Positions 45,413 to 55,091 of a stretch of DNA of 64,000 nt are shown one piece after another (the first letter of the stretch is position 1; each line of letters begins with the position of its first letter). The position numbers were made by a program, and so were the translations under genes. The stretch lies in assembly GCA_019163175.1 (NCBI GenBank), contig JAFLKN010000030.1:1-64000 (forward strand), in the 5' to 3' direction. The notes under the pieces were generated by a model. It was not told where the DNA came from. It did no database searches and saw only the letters and a program-made list of their open reading frames with translations. The stretch is from Prolixibacteraceae bacterium (lineage in GTDB: Bacteria; Bacteroidota; Bacteroidia; Bacteroidales; Prolixibacteraceae).

Positions 45413-46411
45413 TCATCTTTTTTTGTATTTAATGGTTACTTGTTCTCCTTCAATTTTATACTGAATTGGTGTAATTACCGAAATCAGTTCCATAACTTCT
45501 CTCAGGCTTTCGGTTTTTACTTTAAACGTATAGTTGTGGCTATAGTATAATTCGTGATCGAGCTGGATTTTTACCCCGTACCATTTTTCAAGATAATGAA
45601 TAACTTCCTCGAAAGGTTGGTTGTCAAATATCAGCATGTTATTCAGCCATGCAGTCAGGGCTTCAAGATTTTCAGCCTGTTGTAAATGGCACTTCCCGTC
45701 ACGACAAACAAATTGTTGCCCTGGATTTAGTTCCGAAATCAGTTTGTCCTGAAGATTGAGAACCTGAACTTTTCCGGAAACTAAGGTTACATCAGCCATA
45801 TTTTTGGCCATGTCTTCGTTCACATTAAAACGGGTACCAAAAACCTTAACCTGAAACTTTGAGCCTTTTACTACAAACGGATGCTTTGGGTCTTTCACCA
45901 CATCAAAAAAACATTCACCCTTCATTAGTACTTCACGCTTTTGAGCTGAATAATCTGAAGCGTATTGTAATTCGGAACCTGAGTTAAGCCAAACATAGGT
46001 ACTGTCGGGCAAAACAATTTGCGTTTTATTACCTTCAGGAGCAATAATCTTGGTGTAACTTACCGAATTGGATTGTTTCAAAAAACCATCACCTAATCCC
46101 AGCCCAGCCAGAAAAACGAGTACCAGAATTGCTGCAGCAGCAGCCCAGCGAAGATAAATTGCCTTCTGATTTTTATGTTTTTCGCGGTAATCAATTCTAC
46201 TCATTAGTTTTTCCCAGTTCAAATCCATATCCGGCTGGTAAAATTCAGTCTTACGTTGGGTAATTGTCCAGGTATTTACGATTTCTGACAGAATCAACTG
46301 ATGTTCCGGCGAACTATCCAGCCAATCCTGAATTTGTTTGATCTGCTCCTCATCAGCTATGTTTTTTAACTTAGCCGAAATAGCCTCCCACGGTATGTTT
46401 TGTTGTTGCAT
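45413..46411 (-). CDS. FecR-family anti-sigma factor
   Basis: N-terminal cytoplasmic region, single TM (AAAAAILVLVFLAGLGLGDGFL), FecR domain IIAPEGNKTQIVLPDSTYVWLNSGSELQYASDYSAQKREVLMKGECFFDVVKDPKHPFVVKGSKFQVKVFGTRFNV. Confidence 0.95.
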   Translation of the reverse strand: MQQQNIPWEAISAKLKNIADEEQIKQIQDWLDSSPEHQLILSEIVNTWTITQRKTEFYQPDMDLNWEKLMSRIDYREKHKNQKAIYLRWAAAAAILVLVFLAGLGLGDGFLKQSNSVSYTKIIAPEGNKTQIVLPDSTYVWLNSGSELQYASDYSAQKREVLMKGECFFDVVKDPKHPFVVKGSKFQVKVFGTRFNVNEDMAKNMADVTLVSGKVQVLNLQDKLISELNPGQQFVCRDGKCHLQQAENLEALTAWLNNMLIFDNQPFEEVIHYLEKWYGVKIQLDHELYYSHNYTFKVKTESLREVMELISVITPIQYKIEGEQVTIKYKKR

Positions 46412-46446
46412 AATTTGGTCTTACGTGTATATGTCGTAATAAATGA

Positions 46447-46478
46447 AAAAATCCCTCAATCGAAATTAGGGGATTTTT
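46447..46478 (-). terminator. Terminator-like hairpin between GH3 and fecR
   Basis: Minus: AAAAATCCC...GGGATTTTTT, 9-bp stem with T-run. Confidence 0.5.
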
Positions 46479-46518
46479 AAACTTTTTTATTATTCTGGAA
46501 ATAAAAACTGAAAATCAA

Positions 46519-48621
46519 CTATTTATATCTCAATCCCTCGTTATAATTGAAAAGTGAATAGCCCTTCTCTTCCAGATAACCGGGCACATCTTCCTTTTGA
46601 TTGGTAACTGCTTCATCAGAAATAGGTGTAGAGAATGGCATTTTCCCGCTTGGGTTAAACTTTCCGGTTACCACATCCAAAAGGGCATCGGTGGTAGTTC
46701 CAAATGTTGCCAACACAGCTTCAATATTGCCTTTGGTTTTGTCATTGTAAATCTCATTAATGACCCACGGATTGGTATAATTAACTACTAAAACTGTTGG
46801 TTTTTTAGCCGTTAAGTTGTTCACATAGTCCACATCCACCGAGCATTTTGACAATGAAATGGAGACAGGTGCACCGGTAGAACCAAACAATGAATTTCCG
46901 GTAGGAACAAGCCATAAAAGCACCACATCTGCTTCTTCAGGTGTATTCACAAATGTTACAGGATACTTGTTGTCATTTGCGCTATAAATAATTCCCGGAT
47001 CAGACAGTTTATCTTTTGAACCTTTCGAATACGTCTCAAAATAGATTTTGGTTTTCGGTTGAACAGGCAATGTCTTGTTTTCATTTTGCAACAAAACAAT
47101 TGATTTGCGCAGCGCTAAATCGGCCCTTTCTTTAAACTTCGCATTGTTGACTATTTTTTCCGCTGCATTTTCATCAACATATGGATTTTCAAACAATCCC
47201 AATTCAAATTTTTCTTTCAACAGACGAACCACAGAGTTGTCGATGTAACTCATATCAACCATGCCTTTATTGATAACTTCGAGCAGCATAGCAGGATCGG
47301 ATTCTCCTGAAAAGAGGTTTACTCCTGCTTCTATTGCTTTTTTGTAGCGTTCCTGCTTGGTCAGTTTTTCAACTCCCCAAGGCATCCCGGTAAGTGGTCC
47401 GGTATCGGAGTTAATGATTCCTTTGAAACCCATTTCATTCCGGAGCAAATCGGTGATAGCGCCTTTATTGAAAGCAAAACCAACCTCTTCGTATTTGGTG
47501 CCCGAAGGAAGTGAATAATAAGGCATCATTGACGAAGTGCCGGCTTTGATGGCCGCTTTGAAAGGAATCAGATTATTTTCAAACATACCACCCGGGTAGA
47601 CTTCTTTTTTGCCCCACTCAAAGTGCGAATCCTGCCCATCTTCACCCGAGCCACCGCCCGGAAAGTGTTTGGTTGTTAATGCAACCGAACTGGCGCTTAA
47701 TTTTTCTCCCTGAAAACCATAAATCACTTCGATGATCATTTTAGCAACCCATTCTGCATCTTCGCCAAATGTTCCGTTCACCCTTGACCATCTTGGTTCT
47801 GTAGCCAGATCGGCCATATACATATATCCTTTTCGCAATCCTACTGCCAGCCACTCCTGACGGGCCATATCAGCAAATTCCCTTGTTAATTTCAGGTCGC
47901 GCATAGCCGATAGGCCCAGTTCTCCGGGCCAGGCTGAAAAAACAGATGTTCCGGCACTGGTGCCGAGCGATGCATTCATGGTAACATTATTCCGAGGATT
48001 TGACGCAATAATTGCCGGAATTCCCAAAGGCTGGCTTTCGCAAAGCGCCTGTAACTTATTCGTCCATTCAGCAGTATTTCTTACACTTTCGTTCATCCGG
48101 TAGATAAAATGACGATTGTTATACTCCTTAACAAATTTGGTTACACCTCCGCCTCCACTCATATTTGCAAGTACTCCGGCAACACCTGTTGCACCGGTTG
48201 TTGTTTGAGTTCTACCTTCTGCTCGATTTGTTGGTTCGCCCCCAAAACCACCACGGCCCTGCCCTCCTGTTTCATTAAAATCGCTGGCCACTAGACCTTC
48301 AGCTGCAGCTTTCCTAGCTCCAATCATGGATACCGTGTTGATGAGCATGAAACCAGCTTTTTCTTCTACTGACATTTTTGAAAGCAGATCAGCACTTCTT
48401 TCTTCTGGCGATAACCGCCAATCTTCGTATTTGTCGAGTTGGTGATTTTTATTGAGGTCTTTAAATTCCAGATTTCCTATTTTCAGGATATCGACACTCC
48501 GATGACCTAAAACGGGTTGTGCTACTTTTTGGCCAAATGAATCAGGTGAGAATACTAGAATCAATAAAACAAGATGCCCCATCAATCTAAAAACGATTGA
48601 AAATGGATTAACAGTTTTCAT
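46519..48621 (-). CDS. Glycoside hydrolase family 3 protein
   Basis: MSVEEKAGFMLI; DLATEPRWSRVNGTFGEDAEWVAKMI; TTKHFPGGGSGEDGQDSHF; GFKGIINSDTGPLTG (nucleophile region); C-terminal ALRKSIVLLQNENKTLPV. Confidence 0.92.
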   Translation of the reverse strand: MKTVNPFSIVFRLMGHLVLLILVFSPDSFGQKVAQPVLGHRSVDILKIGNLEFKDLNKNHQLDKYEDWRLSPEERSADLLSKMSVEEKAGFMLINTVSMIGARKAAAEGLVASDFNETGGQGRGGFGGEPTNRAEGRTQTTTGATGVAGVLANMSGGGGVTKFVKEYNNRHFIYRMNESVRNTAEWTNKLQALCESQPLGIPAIIASNPRNNVTMNASLGTSAGTSVFSAWPGELGLSAMRDLKLTREFADMARQEWLAVGLRKGYMYMADLATEPRWSRVNGTFGEDAEWVAKMIIEVIYGFQGEKLSASSVALTTKHFPGGGSGEDGQDSHFEWGKKEVYPGGMFENNLIPFKAAIKAGTSSMMPYYSLPSGTKYEEVGFAFNKGAITDLLRNEMGFKGIINSDTGPLTGMPWGVEKLTKQERYKKAIEAGVNLFSGESDPAMLLEVINKGMVDMSYIDNSVVRLLKEKFELGLFENPYVDENAAEKIVNNAKFKERADLALRKSIVLLQNENKTLPVQPKTKIYFETYSKGSKDKLSDPGIIYSANDNKYPVTFVNTPEEADVVLLWLVPTGNSLFGSTGAPVSISLSKCSVDVDYVNNLTAKKPTVLVVNYTNPWVINEIYNDKTKGNIEAVLATFGTTTDALLDVVTGKFNPSGKMPFSTPISDEAVTNQKEDVPGYLEEKGYSLFNYNEGLRYK

Positions 48622-48733
48622 ATGCTTAGCGAATTAGTTAGTGAATAAAGCCGCCCCAATTTACCTTATTTTCTGCACTTTCACTCAAAAATATTTCCAG
48701 ATTTAGATCGACTCAAAACTGAAGTTCTGATCG

Positions 48734-49330
48734 CTATTTCATCAATAGCTGAGCTACACAGATCATAAATATCTGTTTGTAATACGGTTTTAGCAATTCG
48801 CGAAGTTTGCGCAGAGCAATGCCTACATGGTTTTCTACAGTTTTTGGGGTAATTCCGAGTTGCTCGGCAATCTCTTTGTGCGATAGGTTTTCTTCCCAGG
48901 CCAATTGGTAAATCTGTCGGCTTTTCTCCGGGAGTTTGCTTATAGCGTCATCAATAATTTCGCGCAATTCATTGTTCTCCATAAACTGATGCGCACCCGA
49001 AACATCTGGCATCAAATAGTCGCCCACCTGAAGCGAAGTGAACACCGTTTTGTGCTCTTTCCGGTAATGACTAATCGCTTTGTTTTTTGCCGAAGCAAAC
49101 AGGAAGGATTTAAAGTTCGATTTGATCTGAAGAGTTTCACGCTTTTCCCAAATGTAGGTAAACAGTTCAAGGGCAATTTCTTCGGAAAGTTCTTTGGAAT
49201 GGAGGTAAATCAGCAGAAAATTGCACAAATCGGCAAAATGAGTATCGAACAAGAACCGATAGGCAGTAATGTTTCCATCCGCCATTTGCAGCAATGCTTC
49301 CGTATCGTTCATGAAATTTTGCTTCGACAT
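48734..49330 (-). CDS. ECF RNA polymerase sigma-70 factor (FecI-like)
   Basis: Region 2 YRFLFDTHFADLCNFLLIYLHSKELSEEIALELFTYIWEKRE; region 4 LPEKSRQIYQLAWEENLSHKEIAEQLGITPKTVENHVGIALRKL. Confidence 0.95.
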   Translation of the reverse strand: MSKQNFMNDTEALLQMADGNITAYRFLFDTHFADLCNFLLIYLHSKELSEEIALELFTYIWEKRETLQIKSNFKSFLFASAKNKAISHYRKEHKTVFTSLQVGDYLMPDVSGAHQFMENNELREIIDDAISKLPEKSRQIYQLAWEENLSHKEIAEQLGITPKTVENHVGIALRKLRELLKPYYKQIFMICVAQLLMK

Positions 49331-49365
49331 ACCTTATTCGTTGATCCTGAACTGTTGGATGTTGG

Positions 49366-49373
49366 CAAATATA
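49366..49373 (-). promoter_or_regulatory. Candidate -7 element (TATATTTG) upstream of the ECF sigma gene
   Basis: Minus strand TATATTTG matches TAnnTTTG 36 nt before the ATG; no clearly spaced -33 TTG seen. Confidence 0.3.
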
Positions 49374-49449
49374 GCAATTCGAGACTTATAACGGTATTTC
49401 TTCAATCTTACCTACACGCGTTACCTGTTAACAATTCCGCTTGCCAAAG

Positions 49450-51714
49450 TTAATCGTTATCTATCAACGATTTAAAGTCACCCGAATACTTTTCCTGATA
49501 CAACTCGAGGTACAATTTGGTAAAATTATCGAAAACGGAATGGGCCAGACTTAACTTACCTTGCCGGGTTAGAATACTTATTTTTTTACGAAGGGCTGGC
49601 TCATTCAGCGAATCATTTAAGCTGAGTACCTCAGCAACTTCGAGGAGCAATGAACCATGTTTTTCTTCATTGAGCAACCTAAAAACATTTAGACCAAATT
49701 CAAGAATGCGGTTGCTCATGGCATTGATGTACGGATCGACCCACGATTCGCTCATGTTGGGAAAAAGCGTACCTTTTTTGAGAATCGGCAGTAGGTCAGC
49801 GAGTTCTTCAACCAGCTTTTCCTCATCCGTGTTCGACTCCAATTCAATTAGTTTAGCTTCGGCAAAAGCATAATCAACAAAATAGTTTTCGGCAAATTCA
49901 AGCAGCCAAAGTTTATCCTGAAAGACCAGCTTCATTCCGGCACACGGTGCCAGCAATGCTTTCAGGTTCTGAATGTTGGTACCCCGTATATTCTTGGCAT
50001 TTTGCGGACTTACTCCCGGCCATAAACAGTCAGACAATTTGTTGGAGCTTATACCTTTTCGTCCACCAACACTGTGCAATAAAATAAGTACAAACAATTG
50101 CTTGATTTTAGGCGAAAACTTCAGGCTGATGTCTTTTCCTTCCGGTGTAAAAACCTTTAGCCCTCCAAAACAAGAGATTTGTTCCGCCACCACTTTGGGT
50201 TTGCCTGGTTCCGGAGCAGTTAATTTTTTAGGATGATTTTCTGTCTCTTTAGGCAATAACCTGCGCCGAAGCAAAAAGCCCAGAGCCAGCAGAAAAAGGA
50301 AAATACCCAGAAGCCAGCCTCTGCTCAGGCTAAAATGTGAATCATTTCTTTTGGTGAATTCGTTCCTGATTTCCTCATCGTTCAGTTCGCGTTCCCATAT
50401 TTTAATTTCAGACATGTAGCCTTTGAAAAATTCTTCCCAAAGGTTACTACCAATTAGCATGGTATAGTCGGATGCGTTGTATGGAGTTAGCAATTGAACC
50501 TGCTCGGTTAGTTCGCCGTTCAGGTAAAAACGAATGTGGTTATCGGCTTCCGAATGCACCAAACTGACGAACGACCAGCGATTAACCGGAATCATTGTTC
50601 GCGCCGAACGATAATCTTTAACTCCCTGAACCGTAAATGTCAATTCTCCCTGATGAATTTTCAATACAAAATCTTTCCCTTTAGCCAGTATACAATTGTT
50701 GTTTCCCAGCTCTGTCGGCTTTATCCAGGCCGTAATGCTGAAATTGGATTTCAGCGCTGTACAACTTTTCAAACCGCCATCCAAATAAGCTTTTCCGGCA
50801 AAAAAAGCACAATTTCCACGCTCTGCATCTTTTGCGAAATCGAGCCCGTACAGAATTATTTCGTTGTCGTTTTTCCGGTAAAGGTTCCTGACTTTTCCTG
50901 AAAAAGTGAACCGGTCAGTCAGCCCAAAATCAGGATCAAGTGGCAGCGCATTGAATACTTTCAGGTTTTGAAGGTTCTCGGGCGAAGGAAGGATAATGTC
51001 GGGTGAAAATCGATAGCCTGACTTGTAGGGAGCCAGCGCAAAATGATTGTCGGAACCAATCGGGAAACTGAAGAACCCGCTTGTTTTACGCCCGGGGTAT
51101 TCTTTCCACGACACATCAGTCAGCAATTGATCTCCATTGCGAACCACCCCGAAAATCCTTGAATGGCTATTCAATGCCTTTACTATGGCTATGGTTTGCT
51201 GAATCTTGTCGTTAGGAGGAGATACAAAATTTGGCATCCTGCCATTTTGCTCCCATATCTCAATAAATCTACCAATTTGCCACATAGAATCGGGTAGCGT
51301 TTCAATCCAAAGGAAAGACGATTGTTGAAGTTGCCTTTCAGGTCCGAATCGTTGCAATTCAGCTAAATCCAAAACCAGTAATTTCTTATTTGTCCGATTC
51401 GGAAAATTGTGATTATCTGCTGAAATAATTACTAAAGGTAGCACATTACGATGCATTCGATCAGTCAATTTGTTGGCCCATTCACTTGATTTTCCGGTTG
51501 ACTCCAAAGCTAAAGGAACACGACTTTTCAGCAAAGAATCAATTAATTCAGAAGGCATTTCATCTGGCTGAATAAGCAGGTGCGTTCTAAATAAAATGGA
51601 CTGCCTGATACTGTCTCCAGTATCTAAAACCTCCTGACTTTCAGCCTGAAATTCAATCAGAAAAAAGAAAATCAGAAAAACCCAACCAAGTTTATATGTT
51701 TTCAGATCAACCAA
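49450..51714 (-). CDS. Membrane-spanning LamG-domain protein with C-terminal winged-helix (BTAD/OmpR-like) region
   Basis: Signal/TM start; LamG-like AFFAGKAYLDGGLKSCTALKSNFSITAWIKPTELG...HIRFYLNGELTEQ...GYMSEIKIWERELNDEEI; TM SRGWLLGIFLFLLALGFLLRRRLL; C-terminal SCFGGLKVFTPEGKDISLKFSPKIKQLFVLILLHSVGGRKGISSNKLSDCLWPG. Confidence 0.8.
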   Translation of the reverse strand: MVDLKTYKLGWVFLIFFFLIEFQAESQEVLDTGDSIRQSILFRTHLLIQPDEMPSELIDSLLKSRVPLALESTGKSSEWANKLTDRMHRNVLPLVIISADNHNFPNRTNKKLLVLDLAELQRFGPERQLQQSSFLWIETLPDSMWQIGRFIEIWEQNGRMPNFVSPPNDKIQQTIAIVKALNSHSRIFGVVRNGDQLLTDVSWKEYPGRKTSGFFSFPIGSDNHFALAPYKSGYRFSPDIILPSPENLQNLKVFNALPLDPDFGLTDRFTFSGKVRNLYRKNDNEIILYGLDFAKDAERGNCAFFAGKAYLDGGLKSCTALKSNFSITAWIKPTELGNNNCILAKGKDFVLKIHQGELTFTVQGVKDYRSARTMIPVNRWSFVSLVHSEADNHIRFYLNGELTEQVQLLTPYNASDYTMLIGSNLWEEFFKGYMSEIKIWERELNDEEIRNEFTKRNDSHFSLSRGWLLGIFLFLLALGFLLRRRLLPKETENHPKKLTAPEPGKPKVVAEQISCFGGLKVFTPEGKDISLKFSPKIKQLFVLILLHSVGGRKGISSNKLSDCLWPGVSPQNAKNIRGTNIQNLKALLAPCAGMKLVFQDKLWLLEFAENYFVDYAFAEAKLIELESNTDEEKLVEELADLLPILKKGTLFPNMSESWVDPYINAMSNRILEFGLNVFRLLNEEKHGSLLLEVAEVLSLNDSLNEPALRKKISILTRQGKLSLAHSVFDNFTKLYLELYQEKYSGDFKSLIDND

Positions 51715-51760
51715 ATTACCGAAATTTAAAATATATGTTCATTGATCGAATTTTTGAAGC

Positions 51761-52930
51761 ATGAAAAATAGGCAAAAAAACCGATTATTGTCAGCCAAAA
51801 ATCCTGATCTTCGCTTGCGGAATTTTTTAAAAGTTATGGCAAAAAACACATTCAGAACAACCCTTTTCGGCAGAGCAGCCTTACCAGTTTGGTTGGCGTT
51901 GATAACCTTTGGATTGACTGAACTTTTTTCAAGCTATCCTCAATTAACCGAAACGGTTTATTCACAGACACTTTATCCGCTGTTTGCATCCGTGCTTTCA
52001 TTCATCAGCAAATGGGTTTCCTTCTCGCTCGACGATGTATTTTATGCCCTGTTAACTGTCTTCCTGATTTCACTGCTCATCCTCCCGCTTTTTACCAAAC
52101 TCAAATGGGGAAAATCATTGTTCCTTTTCCTTCAAACAGCAGCAATTTGTTATGCTTTATTTTATTGGTTTTGGGGGTTCAATTATTACCGAAGCGGGAT
52201 TAACGAACGACTTTCGATAGCCAAATCGAAACCCGATACCCTGCAATTGGTTCGGGTTTTTGAAAAGCTGATTGCTGAAACGAATGCCTCGTATTGTTCG
52301 TTAGACAGTATTTCGAAACCTGAAATGGTTGGTATGGTCGAATCGTCGTATAAACAACATGCCTCTTTCTTGAAAATCAATTATCCGCAAGGGACACGTG
52401 TTCCAAAGCCAATAACCTTGAGCTCATTTTTTGCCAAAGCTTCCATTGCAGGTTACTATGGGCCATTTTTTGGCGAGGCACACGTAAACGACAGTTTACT
52501 GATGATGGAATACCCGGCAGTGCTTGCCCATGAATTCGCACACCAATTTGGCGTAACCAGCGAAGCCGAAGCCAATTTTTACAGTTGGTTAGTTTGCTCG
52601 CACAGCAATTCGAAACATCTACGCTACAGCTCCAATCTGGGCACGATCAACTATTTTCTTTCTCAATCCAGGCATCTGCATAATTTTGCTGATTTGGTTC
52701 ATCAAATCGACAAACCTGTAATTGACGACATCCGGAAAGTACAGAAACACTGGGCTGACATGCGAAATGAGCAAATAGACAAAGCTGCCGGAAAGGTGAA
52801 TGATGTGTACCTGAAAACCCACAAAATTGAAAAAGGTATTGAAGATTATTTTGGCGTAGTTCAGTTTGTGATGGACTTTGAAACTGATTCGGTGGCACAA
52901 AAGAGAGTGTTCAGTAGCAGTTTGCAGTGA
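51761..52930 (+). CDS. DUF3810-like membrane protein with zinc-protease motif
   Basis: Three N-terminal TM helices; AVLAHEFAHQFGVTSEAEANFYSWLVC (HExxH). Confidence 0.85.
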   Translation: MKNRQKNRLLSAKNPDLRLRNFLKVMAKNTFRTTLFGRAALPVWLALITFGLTELFSSYPQLTETVYSQTLYPLFASVLSFISKWVSFSLDDVFYALLTVFLISLLILPLFTKLKWGKSLFLFLQTAAICYALFYWFWGFNYYRSGINERLSIAKSKPDTLQLVRVFEKLIAETNASYCSLDSISKPEMVGMVESSYKQHASFLKINYPQGTRVPKPITLSSFFAKASIAGYYGPFFGEAHVNDSLLMMEYPAVLAHEFAHQFGVTSEAEANFYSWLVCSHSNSKHLRYSSNLGTINYFLSQSRHLHNFADLVHQIDKPVIDDIRKVQKHWADMRNEQIDKAAGKVNDVYLKTHKIEKGIEDYFGVVQFVMDFETDSVAQKRVFSSSLQ

Positions 52931-53020
52931 TCAAAAAGCGACAATTGTTTGTTCTCCTGAATACTGAGACTGACCACTGTTAACTTTTTCTATTTTTGTC
53001 CCAATTAAAATTTCAGACCC

Positions 53021-53845
53021 ATGCAATTACACCCAATATATGCCGGAAACTTTAGCTGCGATGGAGGCTCGCTGTTCAGCGTTATCCCCAAGGCCATGTG
53101 GAGCAAAGTTTATCCGGCTGACGAAAATAATGTGACCAAACTAAGCCTGCGCTGTTTGTTGGCTGATTTAGGTAAGCAAAAAATCCTGATAGAGGCCGGA
53201 GTTGGAAATCACTATCCGGAGAAAGTACGTAAAAATAGCGGGCACGAAGATACCGACGCGATTGAAAAATCGTTGGCTGAAAAAGGCTATCGTGCCGAAG
53301 ATATTACCGATGTACTTTTCACCCACCTGCATTGGGACCACTGCAATGGCGCTGTGCTCAACGAAAATGGAAAACTCAAACTTCAGTTTCCGAATGCCAC
53401 ACACTGGTGCAGCCGGAAGCAATGGGAACATTCTAAAATCTCGAACATCCGTGAGCGGGCTGCTTACTATCCTGAAATTCTGAACTTTCTGAAAACCGAG
53501 GGAAATATGCAGTTGGTTAACGGAGAATGTGAACTGTTTCCCGGAATTTCAGTCCGCATGTTCGATGGGCACACACCCGGACAAATGATTCCCTTCATTA
53601 AGTATGAAGCGAAAACCTACGTTTACATGTCAGATTTAATTCCCACGGCAGCCAATATTCCGATTGTGTGGCTGGCTTCGTACGATTTATATCCGGTGAC
53701 TGCGCTGGAAGAAAAAGAAATCTTCCTGAAAGAAGTAGCAGAAAAGGAATACATTCTCTTTTTTGAACACGACTTTTACACCGAATGTGCCACGGTTGAA
53801 TGGGGAGAAAAAGGTCCGAAGGTGAAAGAAAGGTTAAGGTTTTAG
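53021..53845 (+). CDS. MBL-fold metallo-hydrolase
   Basis: DVLFTHLHWDHCNGAV; MFDGHTPGQMIPFI; YMSDLIPTAAN; LFFEHDFYTECATV. Confidence 0.93.
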   Translation: MQLHPIYAGNFSCDGGSLFSVIPKAMWSKVYPADENNVTKLSLRCLLADLGKQKILIEAGVGNHYPEKVRKNSGHEDTDAIEKSLAEKGYRAEDITDVLFTHLHWDHCNGAVLNENGKLKLQFPNATHWCSRKQWEHSKISNIRERAAYYPEILNFLKTEGNMQLVNGECELFPGISVRMFDGHTPGQMIPFIKYEAKTYVYMSDLIPTAANIPIVWLASYDLYPVTALEEKEIFLKEVAEKEYILFFEHDFYTECATVEWGEKGPKVKERLRF

Positions 53846-53847
53846 CG

Positions 53848-54261
53848 CTATTCAACCAATTCCAGCTCAATATATCCCCATTGCGGAACATTCAGTTTTA
53901 AGGTTTTCCCTTCAATATCGAATGAAGTAACTCTCGAAATTGTCAATGCCAGCTTTTCGGAGAATTTACTGTCACAACAAGCTTCGGTGCAGGCTGGCGA
54001 TACTATTAAAAGCTGGTTGTCGTTGCCTGAAGTAAAAGCTCCGCCGCAATTATTAATGTCCAACTTCAAACTGTAAGTCCCATCTTTTCTAAAAGTCACC
54101 AGAATGGGTTTGTTCTCGTTTTTTGGATAAGCAACCGATTCAAGCGACATAAAATTTTTTGCCTCCCAAGTCTGGCAAAGGTTGTTTATTGAATCTTCAT
54201 CTTCCTTACAGGAAGTCAGAGTTAAAAGTAGAATCAGGATGGACAGAAATGATGTTTTCAT
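53848..54261 (-). CDS. Hypothetical lipoprotein
   Basis: ILILLLTLTSCKEDED lipobox; 137 aa. Confidence 0.75.
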   Translation of the reverse strand: MKTSFLSILILLLTLTSCKEDEDSINNLCQTWEAKNFMSLESVAYPKNENKPILVTFRKDGTYSLKLDINNCGGAFTSGNDNQLLIVSPACTEACCDSKFSEKLALTISRVTSFDIEGKTLKLNVPQWGYIELELVE

Positions 54262-54323
54262 ACATAGATTTTCTTAAAGATGCAAAATGTTGAGGTAAAG
54301 TTGCGTTCAAAATCCATTATTTT

Positions 54324-55091
54324 TCAGCTGTTTAGCCAATTCTTAAAATCGGAAACACGTTCGCGGCTGACAAGCACATCGGTTTCAGGATCCGGACGAA
54401 GCTGCAATTTTAGCCGATTGTTGAAATAGGTATGTATTTTCTCTATCGCCTCAGGCCTGACAATAAATTTTCGGTTGATCCTATAAAACATTTTGGGATC
54501 GAACATTTGCTCAATTTCGTCAAGTGAATAATCAACAGGCAAACGGTTTTTGGCAAAGGTAACCGCCCAGCACATGCCCTCGTTAAATAAAAAGTAAGCA
54601 ATATCTTCCGTATTTACCTGCTTCAACTGTTCTCCAATCTTAACAAGTAGCCTTTTTTTATACTGACTATTTTGAATTAGCCGCGAATAAACCTGGTCGT
54701 AAATCTGTTCGGGATTAAAAGTTCTCTTCTTCCCTTGTTTCCTGAACTTTTCGAATGCCAGCTTTAATTCCTGAAAATCGATTGGTTTAAGTAGATAGTC
54801 AATACTGTTCACCTTAAAAGCCTGAACAGCATATTCGTTATAGGCAGTGGTAAAAATTACCGGGATATCCTGGCTGATTTGCTTAAAGAGCTCAAAGCAA
54901 GAGCCATCCGAAAGCTGAATATCCATTAAAAGCAGGTCAGGTTCCGGATGATTGTTAAGCCATTCCACTCCTTGTTTTACTGATTCCATGATCCCCTGTA
55001 TTTCAACGGAAGAGTCATAGCGGTTGATCAGGTTCACCAGGTGTTCAGCCGATAGGCTTTCATCTTCAAATATCAATAGTTTTAAGCTCAC
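54324..55091 (-). CDS. LytTR-family response regulator
   Basis: Receiver LLIFEDESLSAEHL, LLLMDIQLSDGSCFELF, KPIDFQEL; LytTR C-terminus FYRINRKFIVRPEAIEKIHTYFNNRLKLQL. Confidence 0.93.
   Translation of the reverse strand: MSLKLLIFEDESLSAEHLVNLINRYDSSVEIQGIMESVKQGVEWLNNHPEPDLLLMDIQLSDGSCFELFKQISQDIPVIFTTAYNEYAVQAFKVNSIDYLLKPIDFQELKLAFEKFRKQGKKRTFNPEQIYDQVYSRLIQNSQYKKRLLVKIGEQLKQVNTEDIAYFLFNEGMCWAVTFAKNRLPVDYSLDEIEQMFDPKMFYRINRKFIVRPEAIEKIHTYFNNRLKLQLRPDPETDVLVSRERVSDFKNWLNS

Noticed and set aside
49505-49873. 118-aa plus-strand ORF (49517..49873) as a possible antitoxin-like Ser-rich protein
   Set aside because: Antisense to the winged-helix half of the LamG regulator; Ser-rich composition is typical of antisense frames here.
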